This document shows, in pieces, positions 34,039 through 43,894 of a DNA stretch of 44,153 nucleotides; position 1 is the first letter of the stretch; each line of letters starts with the position of its first letter. This stretch comes from an uncultured Pseudomonadota bacterium (GTDB lineage Bacteria > Pseudomonadota > Gammaproteobacteria > Burkholderiales > Rhodocyclaceae). Made by a program: the position numbers and the translations under genes. The stretch is taken from NCBI GenBank assembly GCA_946479855.1, contig CAMLHL010000017.1, forward strand, positions 1 through 44,153, read 5' to 3'. The notes under the pieces are model-generated. The model was not told the origin of the DNA. It saw nothing but the letters and a program-made list of their open reading frames with translations, and made no database searches.

Positions 34039-34090
34039 ACCCAGTGCGCCCGACGAGTTCACGTTTCAGGCCAACTGGGTTTTTTGTTTT
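34039..34090 (+). terminator. attenuator terminator before metX
   Basis: ACCCAGT (34039-34045) pairs with ACTGGGT (34074-34080), and TTTTTGTTTT follows directly (34081-34090), ten bases before metX ATG. With the SAM-II aptamer just upstream it looks like the expression platform for SAM-dependent premature termination. The loop is long (28 bases). Confidence 0.75.
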
Positions 34091-34100
34091 CAGGAACAGC

Positions 34101-35225
34101 ATGTCAGGACAATCCGTCGGCGTCGTCACTTCACAGCACGCCCACTTCGACCAACCGCTGCATTTGCGCAGCGGCGGCGTTTTGCCGGCCTACGATCTGG
34201 TCTATGAAACCTACGGCACGCTCAATGCCGCCAAGTCGAATGCCATCCTCGTTTGCCACGCCCTCTCCGGCCACCATCACGTGGCGGGCCATTACGCCGA
34301 CCAGCCGGACAACATCGGCTGGTGGGACAATATCGTCGGCCCCGGCCGACCGCTCGACACTGACCGCTTCTTCATCGTCGGCCTGAACAATCTCGGTGGT
34401 TGCCATGGCTCGACCGGCCCCTCCTCGATTAACCCGACCACCGGCAAGCCGTGGGGTGCCGACTTCCCTATCGTCGCCGTCAACGACTGGGTACACGCCC
34501 AGGCACGCCTGGCCGACCGGCTCGGCATCGACAGCTGGGCGGCGGTCATGGGCGGCAGCCTGGGCGGCATGCAGGCCTTGCGCTGGAGCATTACTTTCCC
34601 CGAACGGGTACGCAACGCCATCGTGATCGCCGCCGCTCCCAAACTGTCGGCACAAAACATCGCCTTCAACGATGTGGCTCGCCAGGCTATCCTGACCGAT
34701 CCGGATTTCCACGGCGGCAACTACTACGAGCACAATACCCGGCCGCTGCGCGGACTGCGCCTGGCCCGCATGCTCGGCCACATCACCTACCTGTCCGATG
34801 ACCAGATGGGCGAAAAATTTGGCCGGGAACTGCGCAATGGTTCCTTTGCATTCGACTTCGATGTCGAATTCCAGGTCGAGTCCTACCTGCGTTATCAGGG
34901 CGACAAATTTGCCGGCTATTTCGATGCCAATACCTATCTGCTGATGACCAAGGCGCTCGACTATTTCGACCCATCGCGCGAAGACAATGGCAATCTGACG
35001 GCTACCATGGCGCGCACTCAGGCCAACTTCCTGATCACCTCCTTCAGTACCGACTGGCGGTTTACCCCAGCCCGTTCCAAGGAAATCGTCGCCGCATTGC
35101 TGGCCAACGGGCGCAACGTCTCCTACGCCGAGATCAATCTCAACTTCGGCCATGATTCCTTCCTGATGGCCGATGCGCATTATCACGGCGTAGTCGATGC
35201 CTATCTGCGGAACATCAAGCTATGA
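34101..35225 (+). CDS. metX: homoserine O-acyltransferase MetX
   Basis: A 374-residue alpha/beta-hydrolase that acylates homoserine in methionine synthesis. Catalytic triad: nucleophile Ser153 in GGSLGGMQ, the Asp in STDWRFTP, and the His in FGHDSFL. Other family motifs: [34 protein letters not shown]. In betaproteobacteria MetX may use succinyl-CoA or acetyl-CoA; I could not decide this from the sequence. ATG 34101 has CAGGAAC upstream. Regulated by the SAM-II riboswitch. Its stop overlaps the metW start in an ATGA. Confidence 0.96.
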   Translation: MSGQSVGVVTSQHAHFDQPLHLRSGGVLPAYDLVYETYGTLNAAKSNAILVCHALSGHHHVAGHYADQPDNIGWWDNIVGPGRPLDTDRFFIVGLNNLGGCHGSTGPSSINPTTGKPWGADFPIVAVNDWVHAQARLADRLGIDSWAAVMGGSLGGMQALRWSITFPERVRNAIVIAAAPKLSAQNIAFNDVARQAILTDPDFHGGNYYEHNTRPLRGLRLARMLGHITYLSDDQMGEKFGRELRNGSFAFDFDVEFQVESYLRYQGDKFAGYFDANTYLLMTKALDYFDPSREDNGNLTATMARTQANFLITSFSTDWRFTPARSKEIVAALLANGRNVSYAEINLNFGHDSFLMADAHYHGVVDAYLRNIKL

Positions 35226-35833
35226 CCCATACCCTGGACCGTCCCGACTTTGAACTAATCGCCGGCTGGATCAAACCCGGCCACCGGGTGCTCGACCTCG
35301 GTTGTGGCAACGGCTCGCTGCTCAAGCACCTGATTGAAACCCGCGGCGTACAGGGCTGGGGCGTCGAGATCGAAGACGCCAACATCCTTGCCGCCGTCCG
35401 GAACGGCATCAACGTCATTCAGGGCAATCTGGAACGCGGCCTCGACGAGTTTGCCGACCAGGCCTTCGACCACGTAGTGCTATCGCGCACGCTGCAGACA
35501 GTGCGCCATACCGAAGGTATCCTGCGCGAGATGCTGCGTGTCGGGCGCGAAGCGGTGGTTTCCTTTCCCAATTTCGCCTACTGGCGAAATCTGCGCTCAG
35601 TCCTCGAAGGCCGCATGCCGGTTTCCGAGGATTTGCCCTACCAATGGTACGACTCCCCCAATGTCCGCTTTTTCACCCTGCTCGATTTCGAGGCGCTGTG
35701 CGCCCAGATGGGGCTGATTATCCGGGAACGCCACGTTCTCGATGAACAAGGCAACATTGTTGAAGGCAAGGACAATCGCGAGGTCAACTTCCTCGGCAGC
35801 CTGGCGGTCTATCGCCTGACGCAAAACCGCTGA
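35222..35833 (+). CDS. metW: methionine biosynthesis protein MetW
   Basis: A 203-residue protein with a SAM-dependent methyltransferase-like fold: [15 protein letters not shown] near residue 24-38, [29 protein letters not shown], and [27 protein letters not shown]. In proteobacteria metW is found fused in order with metX, and MetW is needed for full MetX activity. ATG 35222 overlaps the metX stop, so both come from the SAM-II-controlled mRNA. The stop overlaps ampG (TGATG). Confidence 0.95.
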   Translation: MTHTLDRPDFELIAGWIKPGHRVLDLGCGNGSLLKHLIETRGVQGWGVEIEDANILAAVRNGINVIQGNLERGLDEFADQAFDHVVLSRTLQTVRHTEGILREMLRVGREAVVSFPNFAYWRNLRSVLEGRMPVSEDLPYQWYDSPNVRFFTLLDFEALCAQMGLIIRERHVLDEQGNIVEGKDNREVNFLGSLAVYRLTQNR

Positions 35834-37101
35834 TGCCGGCCTGGCTGGCGGCCCTGCTCACCCGAAAGATGCTGATCTGCATCTTTACCGGATTCTCGTC
35901 GGGCCTGCCGCTCTACCTGTTGCTCAACCTGCTGCCCGCCTGGCTGCGCAGCGAGGGCGTGGATCTGAAAACCATCGGCTTCTTTGCCCTGATCCAGTTC
36001 CCCTACACCTGGAAATTTCTCTGGTCGCCCCTGCTTGATCGTTTCAGCCTGCCCGGCTTTGGCCGACGACGGGGCTGGATGCTGGTCACACAAATCGGAT
36101 TGCTGTTTACCATTGGCTTTCTTGGTAGCCTGGATCCCAAGGAAAGCATCTGGCCCATTCTCTGGCTGGCCGCCCTGCTCGCCTTCCTGTCAGGAACCCA
36201 GGATATCGCGGTCGACGCCTTCCGCCGGGAAATTCTGGACGACCGCGAACTTGGCCTCGGCAATGCGGTACACGTCAACGCCTACCGCATCGCCGGCCTG
36301 ATTCCCGGCTCGCTGTCGCTGATCCTGGCCGACCGCCTGCCATGGAGCGAAGTGTTCTGGATCACCAGCGCCTTCATGATTCCCGGGATGGCAATGGCCT
36401 GGCTGGTCAGCGAACCCCAGATCAAAGGTGCACCGAAAACCCTGCGCCAGGCCGTGACAGAGCCTTTCCATGAATTTATCGGCCGCCAGGGTTGGCAAGG
36501 CGCCATGATGGCCCTCGGCTTCATTTTCCTCTACAAGTTGGGCGACAGCCTATGCACTGCGCTGGCCACGCCGTTCTACCTCGACATGGGCTTCACCAAG
36601 ACCGATATCGGCTTGATCGCCAAGCATGCAGGACTCTGGCCGGCAGTTTTCGGCGCCCTGCTCGGCGGGCTGTGGATGGTCAGGCTGGGCATCAATCGGG
36701 CACTGTGGCTATTCGGCGTCGTGCAGTTGGTATCGATCTTCGGTTTCGCCTGGCTGGCCGCACAGGGACATTACGATAGCATAGGGATCGGCGAGCGCGC
36801 CGCACTGGCTTTCGTCATCGGCCTCGAGGCGCTCGGTGTCGGACTGGGCACTGCAGCCTTCGTCGCCTTCATTGCACGAACGACCCACCCGGCCTACACC
36901 GCCACCCAGATGGCGCTATTTACCAGCCTAGCAGCGGTACCGCGCACCTTTATCAACGCCTCGGCCGGCTGGCTGGTCGAAACGCTCGGCTGGCAGGGAT
37001 TCTTCTGGCTGTGCGCCGGACTGGCGGTACCTGGGATGCTGCTATTGTTGAAAGTAGCCCCTTGGGGGTCCTCTGCCAGCAAATCCATTCGTCCTGCCTA
37101 A
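35833..37101 (+). CDS. ampG: AmpG-like MFS permease (muropeptide transporter)
   Basis: A 422-residue membrane protein with about twelve helices. The family signature is visible: FTGFSSGLPLYLLLNLLPAWLRSEGVDLKTIGFFAL, FPYTWKFLWSPLLDRF, GTQDIAVDAFRREIL, and KLGDSLCTALATPFYLDMGFTKTDIG. AmpG imports anhydro-muropeptides during cell-wall recycling. It is co-transcribed with metX-metW (start inside the TGATG junction), a common linkage in betaproteobacteria, with no evident biochemical reason. Confidence 0.9.
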   Translation: MPAWLAALLTRKMLICIFTGFSSGLPLYLLLNLLPAWLRSEGVDLKTIGFFALIQFPYTWKFLWSPLLDRFSLPGFGRRRGWMLVTQIGLLFTIGFLGSLDPKESIWPILWLAALLAFLSGTQDIAVDAFRREILDDRELGLGNAVHVNAYRIAGLIPGSLSLILADRLPWSEVFWITSAFMIPGMAMAWLVSEPQIKGAPKTLRQAVTEPFHEFIGRQGWQGAMMALGFIFLYKLGDSLCTALATPFYLDMGFTKTDIGLIAKHAGLWPAVFGALLGGLWMVRLGINRALWLFGVVQLVSIFGFAWLAAQGHYDSIGIGERAALAFVIGLEALGVGLGTAAFVAFIARTTHPAYTATQMALFTSLAAVPRTFINASAGWLVETLGWQGFFWLCAGLAVPGMLLLLKVAPWGSSASKSIRPA

Positions 37102-37165
37102 GGACGACCCAGCCCCCCGAACCTGCAAGCGCAGCACCGCTCCTGAAGCGATCCAGTGCTACGGA

Positions 37166-37213
37166 CTTACTATAAAATCGACCACCCGGGCGACGCGCCT
37201 TTGGTGATCGATT
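37166..37213 (-). terminator. terminator after the yqjDEK genes
   Basis: Read on the minus strand, AATCGATCACC (37213-37203) pairs with GGTGGTCGATT (37186-37176), ten of eleven positions matching; a smaller stem GGCG/CGCC sits in the loop, and TTATAG follows. The hairpin lies 16 bases beyond the yqjK stop. On the plus strand the same dyad could also stop transcription from ampG, but no T-run follows on that side. Confidence 0.6.
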
Positions 37214-37228
37214 GACCGTTTGTCGGGT

Positions 37229-37522
37229 TCAATGTGCTCTGGACAAGGAATTCTTGATAGCCCGCCAGCCTTGCCAGAGGAAGAGGCCGCGCTGCGCCCA
37301 GCGCCAGGCACGCCTTGGCCGCAACACGGCGGCCAGTGCAACGGCAGCCCCAACCGCAGCCGGATGATGTTTCAGCCAATCAACCCCCTTGAGCACCCCA
37401 TCGCCTTTGGCCAGGGCTGCCGCCAAGGGAGCGGCATGCTGCGCCAGGGTGCGCCGCTGCTCATCCAGACGCGCCTTGAGCACGCCACGCCGCATCGCCA
37501 GCTCGAGCAATCTCGAGTTCAT
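37229..37522 (-). CDS. yqjK: YqjK-like protein
   Basis: A 97-residue protein with a basic, helical N terminus (MNSRLLELAMRRGVLKARLDEQR) and a single hydrophobic stretch (HHPAAVGAAVALAAVLRPRRAWRWAQRGLFLW). This matches the small YqjK family that follows yqjD-yqjE in proteobacteria. Function not known. ATG 37522 overlaps the yqjE stop by four bases. Confidence 0.85.
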   Translation of the reverse strand: MNSRLLELAMRRGVLKARLDEQRRTLAQHAAPLAAALAKGDGVLKGVDWLKHHPAAVGAAVALAAVLRPRRAWRWAQRGLFLWQGWRAIKNSLSRAH

Positions 37523-37926
37523 TCGCCCTTGTCGCGAGCACGGCGCAACTGCACCAGGTCCGCTCCCAGTTCGTCCAGACTCTCCCGAAACATCCTGCTT
37601 GGCTGGCTGGCCTGACGCTTGAGAGCGGCCAGCAGAAACAGGCCGCCACTGATGAAGAGGACAGCAAAAATACCGAAAACAATCACTCGCTGCTCCCAGA
37701 AAGCCAGCGCCAGGCAAAAAATTGCCATGACGATGCCGATCGCCAGCAAGAAGGCCGTAGCGACCGCTTTCGAGCAGAGCGACAGGAAGCGGATTTTTTC
37801 TTCCTCAAGCTCGGTAACGAAAAGTTCGGCACGCGTCCTGCCCGTCGCGATCAGAGTTGCGACGATAGTTTTCAAGGCGGAGAAGAGGCCCTCCCGACCT
37901 TCCCCACCGCCTGACTGCTGTGTCAT
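37519..37926 (-). CDS. yqjE: YqjE-type phage-holin-family membrane protein
   Basis: A 135-residue protein with two adjacent hydrophobic helices (about 50-75 and 80-105) between a charged N-terminal helix (SALKTIVATLIATGRTRAELFVTELEEEKIRFL) and a charged tail. This is the Holin_3 superfamily pattern typical of YqjE. It is not a phage holin in this setting; no phage genes surround it. Its role in the yqjDEK set is unknown, probably at the inner membrane. Confidence 0.9.
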   Translation of the reverse strand: MTQQSGGGEGREGLFSALKTIVATLIATGRTRAELFVTELEEEKIRFLSLCSKAVATAFLLAIGIVMAIFCLALAFWEQRVIVFGIFAVLFISGGLFLLAALKRQASQPSRMFRESLDELGADLVQLRRARDKGE

Positions 37927-37930
37927 TCGC

Positions 37931-38245
37931 TTAGCGACGACCGATCAGCACGCCGAGGGCAAGACCCAATGCGGCAGCGACACCGACAGCCTTCCACGGC
38001 TCTTCGTGCACGAAATCATCAGTCGCCCGCGCAGCAGCCTTGGTCTTGTCGATCAGGGCCACTTCAAGGTCAACGACGCGCTCCTTGGCATCGCGCAGGC
38101 GAACGCCCAAGCGCTCGCGCAATTCGCCGACCTTGTCGCCGGCAGCCCCGGCGGTGGCGCGCAGCAGTTCTTCGGTATCGGAAATTACGACCTTCAGATC
38201 GGAAACCAGCTTTTCCTTGTTGGCGGCGGTCATTTGCTCGGACAT
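37931..38245 (-). CDS. yqjD: DUF883/ElaB/YqjD family membrane-anchored ribosome-binding protein
   Basis: A 104-residue protein with a long charged helix (KLVSDLKVVISDTEELLRATAGAAGDKVGELRER...) and a C-terminal helix EEPWKAVGVAAALGLALGVLIGRR, the defining end of the DUF883 family. In E. coli YqjD is tail-anchored in the inner membrane and binds ribosomes in stationary phase. ATG 38245 has GAGG seven bases upstream. It is the first gene of the three-gene set. Confidence 0.93.
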   Translation of the reverse strand: MSEQMTAANKEKLVSDLKVVISDTEELLRATAGAAGDKVGELRERLGVRLRDAKERVVDLEVALIDKTKAAARATDDFVHEEPWKAVGVAAALGLALGVLIGRR

Positions 38246-38304
38246 TTTTTAACCTCGTTTGACTGTTAAGCAGAACTACAGAGTATCCCTACAGCGCAGT
38301 GAAA

Positions 38305-39102
38305 TCAATTGGCATTGAATGCCTGTTTGACATCGTAATCGACAATCAGCGGCGCGTGATCGGAAAAGCGCTCTGCCTTGTAGACTTCGCACTTGGTCGC
38401 CAGTGCAGCAATGCCCGGCGTGGCAATCTGGTAATCGATCCGCCATCCGACATTCTTCGCCCAGGCCTGACCACGATTACTCCACCACGTATAGCAGGCA
38501 TCGGTGGCCTCGGGATGCAGGCGACGATAAACATCAACCCAGCCCTGCTCGTCAAAAACCCGCGTCAGCCAGGCCCGCTCTTCCGGCAGGAAGCCGGAAT
38601 TCTTCTGGTTCGATTTCCAGTTCTTCAGATCGATCGCCTGATGGGCAATATTCCAGTCGCCGCAGAGCACGATCTCCCGACCCTCGGCGCGTAGCGCCAG
38701 CATCAGGGGGAAAAAAGCATCGAGAAAGCGGAATTTTGCCGCCTGACGCTCCGGCGACGACGAACCCGAAGGCAGGTAAAGCGATATGACAGAAAGGTGG
38801 CCAAAATCCGCCCGGAGATAACGCCCTTCGGCATCGAATTCGGCGCCATCGAAGCCTTCGACGACGCGATCCGGTTGCTGCCGACTCCAGATGCCAACCC
38901 CGCTGTACCCCTTCTTTTCAGCGCAATGATAAAAAGCCCGCATGCCGTCTGGTGCCATCATTTCCGGCGTCAGATCGGGCAACTGCGCCTTCAGCTCCTG
39001 CAAACAAATGACGTCGGCCTGCTGCGCCGCTACCCAGGGCAGAACATTTTTGCTCCAGGCGGAGCGTATACCATTGAGGTTCAGAGAGATGATGCGTAAC
39101 AT
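38305..39102 (-). CDS. xthA: exodeoxyribonuclease III
   Basis: A 265-residue endonuclease/exonuclease/phosphatase-fold enzyme of base-excision repair. Visible: SLNLNGIRSA at the start, ICLQELKAQ with the metal-binding Glu, the DWNIAH pair, the NVGWRIDYQIAT segment and the catalytic SDHAPLI near the C terminus. ATG 39102 begins MLRIISLNLNG, as is normal for the family. It is divergent from pyrE with 47 bp between the starts. Confidence 0.96.
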   Translation of the reverse strand: MLRIISLNLNGIRSAWSKNVLPWVAAQQADVICLQELKAQLPDLTPEMMAPDGMRAFYHCAEKKGYSGVGIWSRQQPDRVVEGFDGAEFDAEGRYLRADFGHLSVISLYLPSGSSSPERQAAKFRFLDAFFPLMLALRAEGREIVLCGDWNIAHQAIDLKNWKSNQKNSGFLPEERAWLTRVFDEQGWVDVYRRLHPEATDACYTWWSNRGQAWAKNVGWRIDYQIATPGIAALATKCEVYKAERFSDHAPLIVDYDVKQAFNAN

Positions 39103-39149
39103 TGTGATCGAATTGGCCGTGTTTTTGCGGCCATGAGAAATGGAAAGAT

Positions 39150-39791
39150 ATGGATTTTCGTCAGGATTTCATCGAATTCGCGGTCGACTGCCAGGTTTTG
39201 CGCTTTGGCGAATTCAAGACCAAGGCAGGTCGGCTGTCACCCTACTTTTTTAATGCCGGATTATTCAATGATGGCGACTCGCTCGGACGCCTGGCCGAAT
39301 TCTACGCCAAAGCCGCAGAGGCCGGCGGCGTCCAGTTCGACATGCTGTTTGGCCCAGCCTACAAGGGCATTCCGCTGGTAGCCGCAATTGCCATCGCCCT
39401 CGCCCAGCGCGGTAGGAATTACCCATTCGCCTTCAATCGCAAGGAAGCCAAGGATCATGGCGAAGGCGGCAGCATTGTCGGCTCGCCGCTGGCCGGTCGC
39501 GTACTGATTGTCGATGATGTGATATCGGCCGGCACCTCGGTACGCGAATCGGTCGAACTGATCCGTGCCGCCGGCGCTACCCCGGCCGGCGTGCTGATTG
39601 CCCTGGACCGCCAGGAGCGCGGCCAGGGCGAACTCTCCGCCGTCCAGGAAGTCAGGCGCGACTACGGCATTCCGGTCGTCGCCGTAGCCGGACTCAACGA
39701 CCTGATGACCTACCTCTCCGGACGTCCGGATTTTGCCACCCATGGAGCCGCAGTGGCCCGCTATCGCGAGCAATACGGGGTCAATGCGTAA
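39150..39791 (+). CDS. pyrE: orotate phosphoribosyltransferase
   Basis: A 213-residue enzyme converting orotate and PRPP to OMP in pyrimidine synthesis. Family features: [18 protein letters not shown] near residue 22, [30 protein letters not shown], and the PRPP-binding [13 protein letters not shown] near 123-135. The ribosome site GGAAAG is six bases before ATG 39150. The stop overlaps the next gene by eight bases. Confidence 0.97.
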   Translation: MDFRQDFIEFAVDCQVLRFGEFKTKAGRLSPYFFNAGLFNDGDSLGRLAEFYAKAAEAGGVQFDMLFGPAYKGIPLVAAIAIALAQRGRNYPFAFNRKEAKDHGEGGSIVGSPLAGRVLIVDDVISAGTSVRESVELIRAAGATPAGVLIALDRQERGQGELSAVQEVRRDYGIPVVAVAGLNDLMTYLSGRPDFATHGAAVARYREQYGVNA

Positions 39792-40431
39792 ACGGCCCCT
39801 TCTCCCTCTTCTGTTGTTGCTGGCCAGCGCGGCACAGGCGGGCGGCGATTTTTATTGCTGCAACGACCCGAGCAGCGGGCGCCGGGTTTGCGGCGACACC
39901 CTGCCTGAACAGTGCCGCGGTCGGGCCTATCGGGTCCTCGACAGCAGCGGCAACATCGTCAAGGAAGTAGGTCCGCCGCTGACGGCGGAGCAAAAAGCCG
40001 AACAGGCGCAAGAAAACCGACGCAAGAAAAAACAGGAAGAAGCGGACCGCGAACTGCGGCGTCGCGACCAGGCTCTGCTCGACACCTACACAACGCCGGA
40101 AGATATCGACCTGGCACAAAAGAAGGCCGAGGCTGACGTCAATTTTGCGATTCTGGCAACGGTTGCGCGGATCGATGCCGTGCGTACCAAGCGCAAAAAA
40201 TTTGCCGACGAGGCCGAGTTTTATCGGAAGAAGGCGCTACCGCCTGATTTGGAGCGTGAATTGCATGCGCTCGACCACGAAATCAAGCTGCAGCAGGATC
40301 TACTCGAAATCAAAAAGAAGGAATTCGAAACGATCAAGGCCAAGTACGACGCCGACCGCAAGCGCTACTTCGAGCTGACCCGCCGGCCGGCCGCCGCACC
40401 GAATACCGGCGCGGCAACGCCGGGGCGCTGA
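39784..40431 (+). CDS. secreted coiled-coil protein with Cys-rich N-terminal segment
   Basis: A 215-residue exported protein. Signal peptide [20 protein letters not shown], then a short Cys-rich segment ([16 protein letters not shown]...QCRG) that resembles the start of DUF4124-type proteins, and from about residue 65 a long charged alpha-helix rich in Lys, Glu and Gln (coiled coil). The C terminus is proline-alanine rich. ATG 39784 overlaps pyrE. Probably a periplasmic structural or envelope protein; function not known. Confidence 0.8.
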   Translation: MRKRPLLPLLLLLASAAQAGGDFYCCNDPSSGRRVCGDTLPEQCRGRAYRVLDSSGNIVKEVGPPLTAEQKAEQAQENRRKKKQEEADRELRRRDQALLDTYTTPEDIDLAQKKAEADVNFAILATVARIDAVRTKRKKFADEAEFYRKKALPPDLERELHALDHEIKLQQDLLEIKKKEFETIKAKYDADRKRYFELTRRPAAAPNTGAATPGR

Positions 40432-41886
40432 TCAACCAGCCAGTTTCTGCTTCAACAGGTCATTGACCTGTTGAGGGTTGGCTTTGCCCTTGGCCGCCTT
40501 CATCACCTGACCGACCAGCGCATTGAAGGCCTTTTCCTTGCCGGCCTTGAACTCCGCGACATTGACGGGATTGGCGGCCAGCACTTCATCGACCAGCGCC
40601 TCGATGGCGCCGCTGTCGGTGATCTGCTTCAGGCCCTGCTTCTCGATGATCTCATCCGCCGTCGCGCCCTCGCCATTCCACAGCGCGTCAAACACCTTCT
40701 TGGCGATATTGTTGGAGATGGTGTTGTCAGCGATACGCAGGATCAGCCCGGCCAGTTGGGCCGCCGTAACCGGCGAATCGGCGATTTCCTTGCCTTCCTT
40801 ATTGAGACGGGCCGCCAGATCGACCATGATCCAGTTGGCGCAGGGCTTGGCGTTGGCCAGGCCGGCAATCGCCACAGTCGACTCGAAAAATCCGGCAATT
40901 TCCTGACTGCCGGTCAGGGCCGCGGCATCGTACACCGAGAGGCCCAGCTGATGGGTGAAGCGCTCGCGTTTCTGGCCGGGCAGCTCGGGCAACTCGCCCT
41001 GAACACGGGCAATCCAGTCGCTCGAAATAAGCAGCGGCAACAGGTCGGGGTCGGGGAAATAGCGGTAGTCGTGCGCATCTTCCTTGCTCCGCATCATGCG
41101 CGTTTCGCCGCTTTCCGGATCGAACAGCACTGTCGCCTGCTGAATCCTGCGACCTTCCTCGATCTCGTTGATTTGCCACTGGACTTCGAAATCGATGGCT
41201 TCCTTGAGGAAACGGAAAGAATTGAGGTTCTTGATTTCCCGACGGGTACCGAATTCGGCCTGGCCTTTCGGGCGAACCGAGACATTGGCATCGCAGCGGA
41301 AGGAGCCTTCCTGCATGTTGCCGTCGCAGATGCCGATCCAGCGCACCAGCGCATGCAAGGCGCGAGCGTAGGCGACGGCCTCGTCGGACGAGCGCATATC
41401 GGGCTCGGAGACGATTTCAAGCAGCGGCGTGCCGGCCCGATTCAGGTCGATGCCCGACTTGCCGTGGAAATCCTCGTGCAGCGACTTGCCGGCATCTTCC
41501 TCGAGGTGAGCGCGGGTCAGGCGGACCACCTTTTCGTAGGCCTTGTCGCCTTGACCAACCTGCAGCGTCAATTGGCCACCGACCACCACCGGCAGGTCCA
41601 TCTGGCTGATCTGGTAGCCCTTGGGCAGGTCGGGGTAGAAGTAGTTTTTGCGGGCAAACACCGATTTCTGCGCGACTTCGGCACCGATCGCCAGACCGAA
41701 GCGGATGGCGCAATCGACCGCCTTCCTGTTGAGTACCGGCAAAACGCCGGGCAGCGCGAGATCGACCGCACAGGCCTGCGTATTCGGCGCGGCGCCAAAG
41801 GCCGTCGAAGCGCCGGAAAAAATCTTTGAAACCGTCGAGAGCTGTGCGTGCGTCTCGATACCGATCACTACTTCCCACTGAGTCAT
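40432..41886 (-). CDS. gatB: Asp-tRNA(Asn)/Glu-tRNA(Gln) amidotransferase subunit B
   Basis: A 484-residue kinase-like subunit that phosphorylates the misacylated tRNA-bound Asp or Glu before amidation. It begins with [22 protein letters not shown]; other family motifs are [64 protein letters not shown] and [13 protein letters not shown]. The YqeY-like tail ([31 protein letters not shown]) is present. ATG 41886. Its stop is directly against the stop of the converging coiled-coil gene (TGATCA). Confidence 0.97.
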   Translation of the reverse strand: MTQWEVVIGIETHAQLSTVSKIFSGASTAFGAAPNTQACAVDLALPGVLPVLNRKAVDCAIRFGLAIGAEVAQKSVFARKNYFYPDLPKGYQISQMDLPVVVGGQLTLQVGQGDKAYEKVVRLTRAHLEEDAGKSLHEDFHGKSGIDLNRAGTPLLEIVSEPDMRSSDEAVAYARALHALVRWIGICDGNMQEGSFRCDANVSVRPKGQAEFGTRREIKNLNSFRFLKEAIDFEVQWQINEIEEGRRIQQATVLFDPESGETRMMRSKEDAHDYRYFPDPDLLPLLISSDWIARVQGELPELPGQKRERFTHQLGLSVYDAAALTGSQEIAGFFESTVAIAGLANAKPCANWIMVDLAARLNKEGKEIADSPVTAAQLAGLILRIADNTISNNIAKKVFDALWNGEGATADEIIEKQGLKQITDSGAIEALVDEVLAANPVNVAEFKAGKEKAFNALVGQVMKAAKGKANPQQVNDLLKQKLAG

Positions 41887-41899
41887 AACTTCATCCGTT

Positions 41900-42433
41900 T
41901 CAGAAACACTGTCCGCTCTTCGCCTCGACCATGATCGGCCAGAGATAGTCGAAGGCCTGGCCGTCGCAAGCCTTGGGACAACTGTTGAAGGCAATCGTCA
42001 CGCGCGGCCCCTGCTCCCACATGCGGACCAGACAATCTGGCTGGGTCTTGTGGCGCAGCAGGGCCTGCGGCAATTTCTCGACCTGCTCGAATTCGTTCAG
42101 GCTGAAGCGGCAAGTCCCGTGGCCCTTCATGCTGACCTGGGCGCTGAAGGTCTTGACCGCAGCCTCCTTGACCAGCAGATCGAGTCGGGTCTGCGTGCCG
42201 ATGGCATCGCGGTGCGAGCAGCGCGACCGGACATTGAGCGGCCGGGTCGGCTGAGGTTGCAGGTTACGGTTGGCCAGGTATTTCAGTGTCGAATTCTTGA
42301 ACTTCGGCGTTTCTTCGACCACCGGCGGTGCCTCAACCGGCACTTCGACGACCGGTTCCGCCTCGGGGGCCTTCGGCGCCTCCGCGCAACCGGCCGCCAA
42401 GGCGGCAATCAACAGGGCCAGGGCATAGCGCAT
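41900..42433 (-). CDS. lipoprotein of unknown function
   Basis: A 177-residue protein with a lipobox, LAAGC, Cys16 being the lipidated residue after [16 protein letters not shown] Pro/Glu/Val-rich linker follows to about residue 45, then a compact domain with six cysteines (Cys72, 107, 134, 152, 156 and 176), probably disulfide-bonded in the periplasm. It lies between gatA and gatB with 3 and 13 bp spacers, so it is carried by the same mRNA although unrelated in function. Not recognised as a named family. Confidence 0.8.
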   Translation of the reverse strand: MRYALALLIAALAAGCAEAPKAPEAEPVVEVPVEAPPVVEETPKFKNSTLKYLANRNLQPQPTRPLNVRSRCSHRDAIGTQTRLDLLVKEAAVKTFSAQVSMKGHGTCRFSLNEFEQVEKLPQALLRHKTQPDCLVRMWEQGPRVTIAFNSCPKACDGQAFDYLWPIMVEAKSGQCF

Positions 42434-42436
42434 TGC

Positions 42437-43894
42437 TTACTCCGCGCCGGCCGGGCGGCGTCGGTGCCAGTCGGTCGCCTGCTGGTAGCGATGCGCCACG
42501 TTGAGCAGTTGCCCTTCGGCAAAATAGTTGCCGATCAGCTGCAGACCCACCGGCAGACCGCCGACAAAACCACAAGGGACCGACATGCCGGGCAAACCGG
42601 CCAGGTTGACCGCGATGGTGTAGATGTCCGAGAGATACATCTGCACCGGATCGGCAGCCTTTTCGCCGAGCTTGAAGGCAGTCGACGGCGAGGTCGGGCC
42701 CATGATCACATCGCAGGACTTGAAGGCCTCGACAAAATCGTTGGCGATCAGCCGGCGGATGCGCTGGGCCTGCAGGTAGTAGGCGTCGTAATAGCCGTGC
42801 GACAGCACGTAGGCGCCGATCATGATGCGCCGCTTGACCTCGGCCCCGAAGCCCTGGGCGCGGGTCTTCATGTACATGTCGTCGAGGTTGCCGTAGTCCA
42901 CGGCACGATAGCCGTAGCGCACGCCGTCGAAGCGGCTGAGGTTCGAGCTGGCCTCGGCCGGCGCGATGACGTAATAGGCCGGCACCGACAGGTGCGAGTT
43001 GGGCAGCGAGACGTCGACGGTCGTCGCGCCGAGCTTCTCGTATTCGGCAATGGCGGCGCGCACGGCGGCCATCACCTCGGCATCGCAGCCTTCGCCGAAG
43101 AATTCCTTCGGCAAGCCGATGCGCAGGCCGTTGAGCGGCTTTTCCAGATCCCGGGCGTAGTCTTCGGCCGGGCGGTCGAGCGAGGTCGAATCGCGCTCGT
43201 CGAAGCCGGCCATGGTGTTGAGCAGCAGGGCGCAATCCTCGGCGCTGGCCGCCATCGGGCCGCCCTGGTCGAGCGAGGAGGCGAAGGCGATCATGCCGTA
43301 GCGTGAAACCACGCCATAGGTCGGCTTCAGGCCGGTCAGGTTGCACAGCGCCGCCGGCTGGCGGATCGAGCCGCCGGTATCGGTGCCGGTCGCCGCCGGG
43401 GCCAGACGGGCGGCCACGGCCGCCGCCGAACCGCCGGAAGAGCCGCCGGGTACGCGCGCCGTATCCCACGGATTGCGTACCGGGCCGAAGAACGAGGTTT
43501 CGTTCGACGAGCCCATGGCGAATTCGTCCATGTTGGTCTTGCCCAGCGACACCAGACCGGCATCGCGGTGCATCTTCTCGATCACCGTCGCGTCGTAGGG
43601 CGAGACGAAATTGGCCAGCATCTTCGAGCCGCAGGTCGTCGTCCAGCCTTCGGCGCAGAAGATGTCCTTCTGGGCGACCGGGATGCCGGTCAGCGGGCCG
43701 GCCGTGCCGGCAGCGATGCGGGCATCGGCGTCACGGGCCATTTTCAGGCTTTTTTCACGGTCGACCGTAACAAAGGCGTTCAGCGTCGGGTTCATGCGTT
43801 CGATGCGGTCGAGGAACAGGGTGGACAGTTCGACGCTGGAAATCTGCCGGGCGGCCAGCGCCTGCGCCAGTTCCTTCAGGCTCTTGTTGATCAT
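42437..43894 (-). CDS. gatA: Asp-tRNA(Asn)/Glu-tRNA(Gln) amidotransferase subunit A
   Basis: A 485-residue amidase that frees ammonia from glutamine and passes it to GatB. The Ser-cisSer-Lys triad is present: Lys in PVAQKDIFC near residue 75, and the amidase signature [36 protein letters not shown] near 148-183. ATG 43894 overlaps the gatC stop by four bases. The CAB order with coupled starts is standard. Confidence 0.97.
   Translation of the reverse strand: MINKSLKELAQALAARQISSVELSTLFLDRIERMNPTLNAFVTVDREKSLKMARDADARIAAGTAGPLTGIPVAQKDIFCAEGWTTTCGSKMLANFVSPYDATVIEKMHRDAGLVSLGKTNMDEFAMGSSNETSFFGPVRNPWDTARVPGGSSGGSAAAVAARLAPAATGTDTGGSIRQPAALCNLTGLKPTYGVVSRYGMIAFASSLDQGGPMAASAEDCALLLNTMAGFDERDSTSLDRPAEDYARDLEKPLNGLRIGLPKEFFGEGCDAEVMAAVRAAIAEYEKLGATTVDVSLPNSHLSVPAYYVIAPAEASSNLSRFDGVRYGYRAVDYGNLDDMYMKTRAQGFGAEVKRRIMIGAYVLSHGYYDAYYLQAQRIRRLIANDFVEAFKSCDVIMGPTSPSTAFKLGEKAADPVQMYLSDIYTIAVNLAGLPGMSVPCGFVGGLPVGLQLIGNYFAEGQLLNVAHRYQQATDWHRRRPAGAE

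Noticed and set aside
37519..37926. Phage remnant because of a holin-family protein
   Set aside because: The yqjD-yqjE-yqjK order is a normal chromosomal cassette and no other phage gene is near.
40471..41829. 452-codon open frame on the plus strand
   Set aside because: Exact antisense of gatB, a universally recognisable gene.
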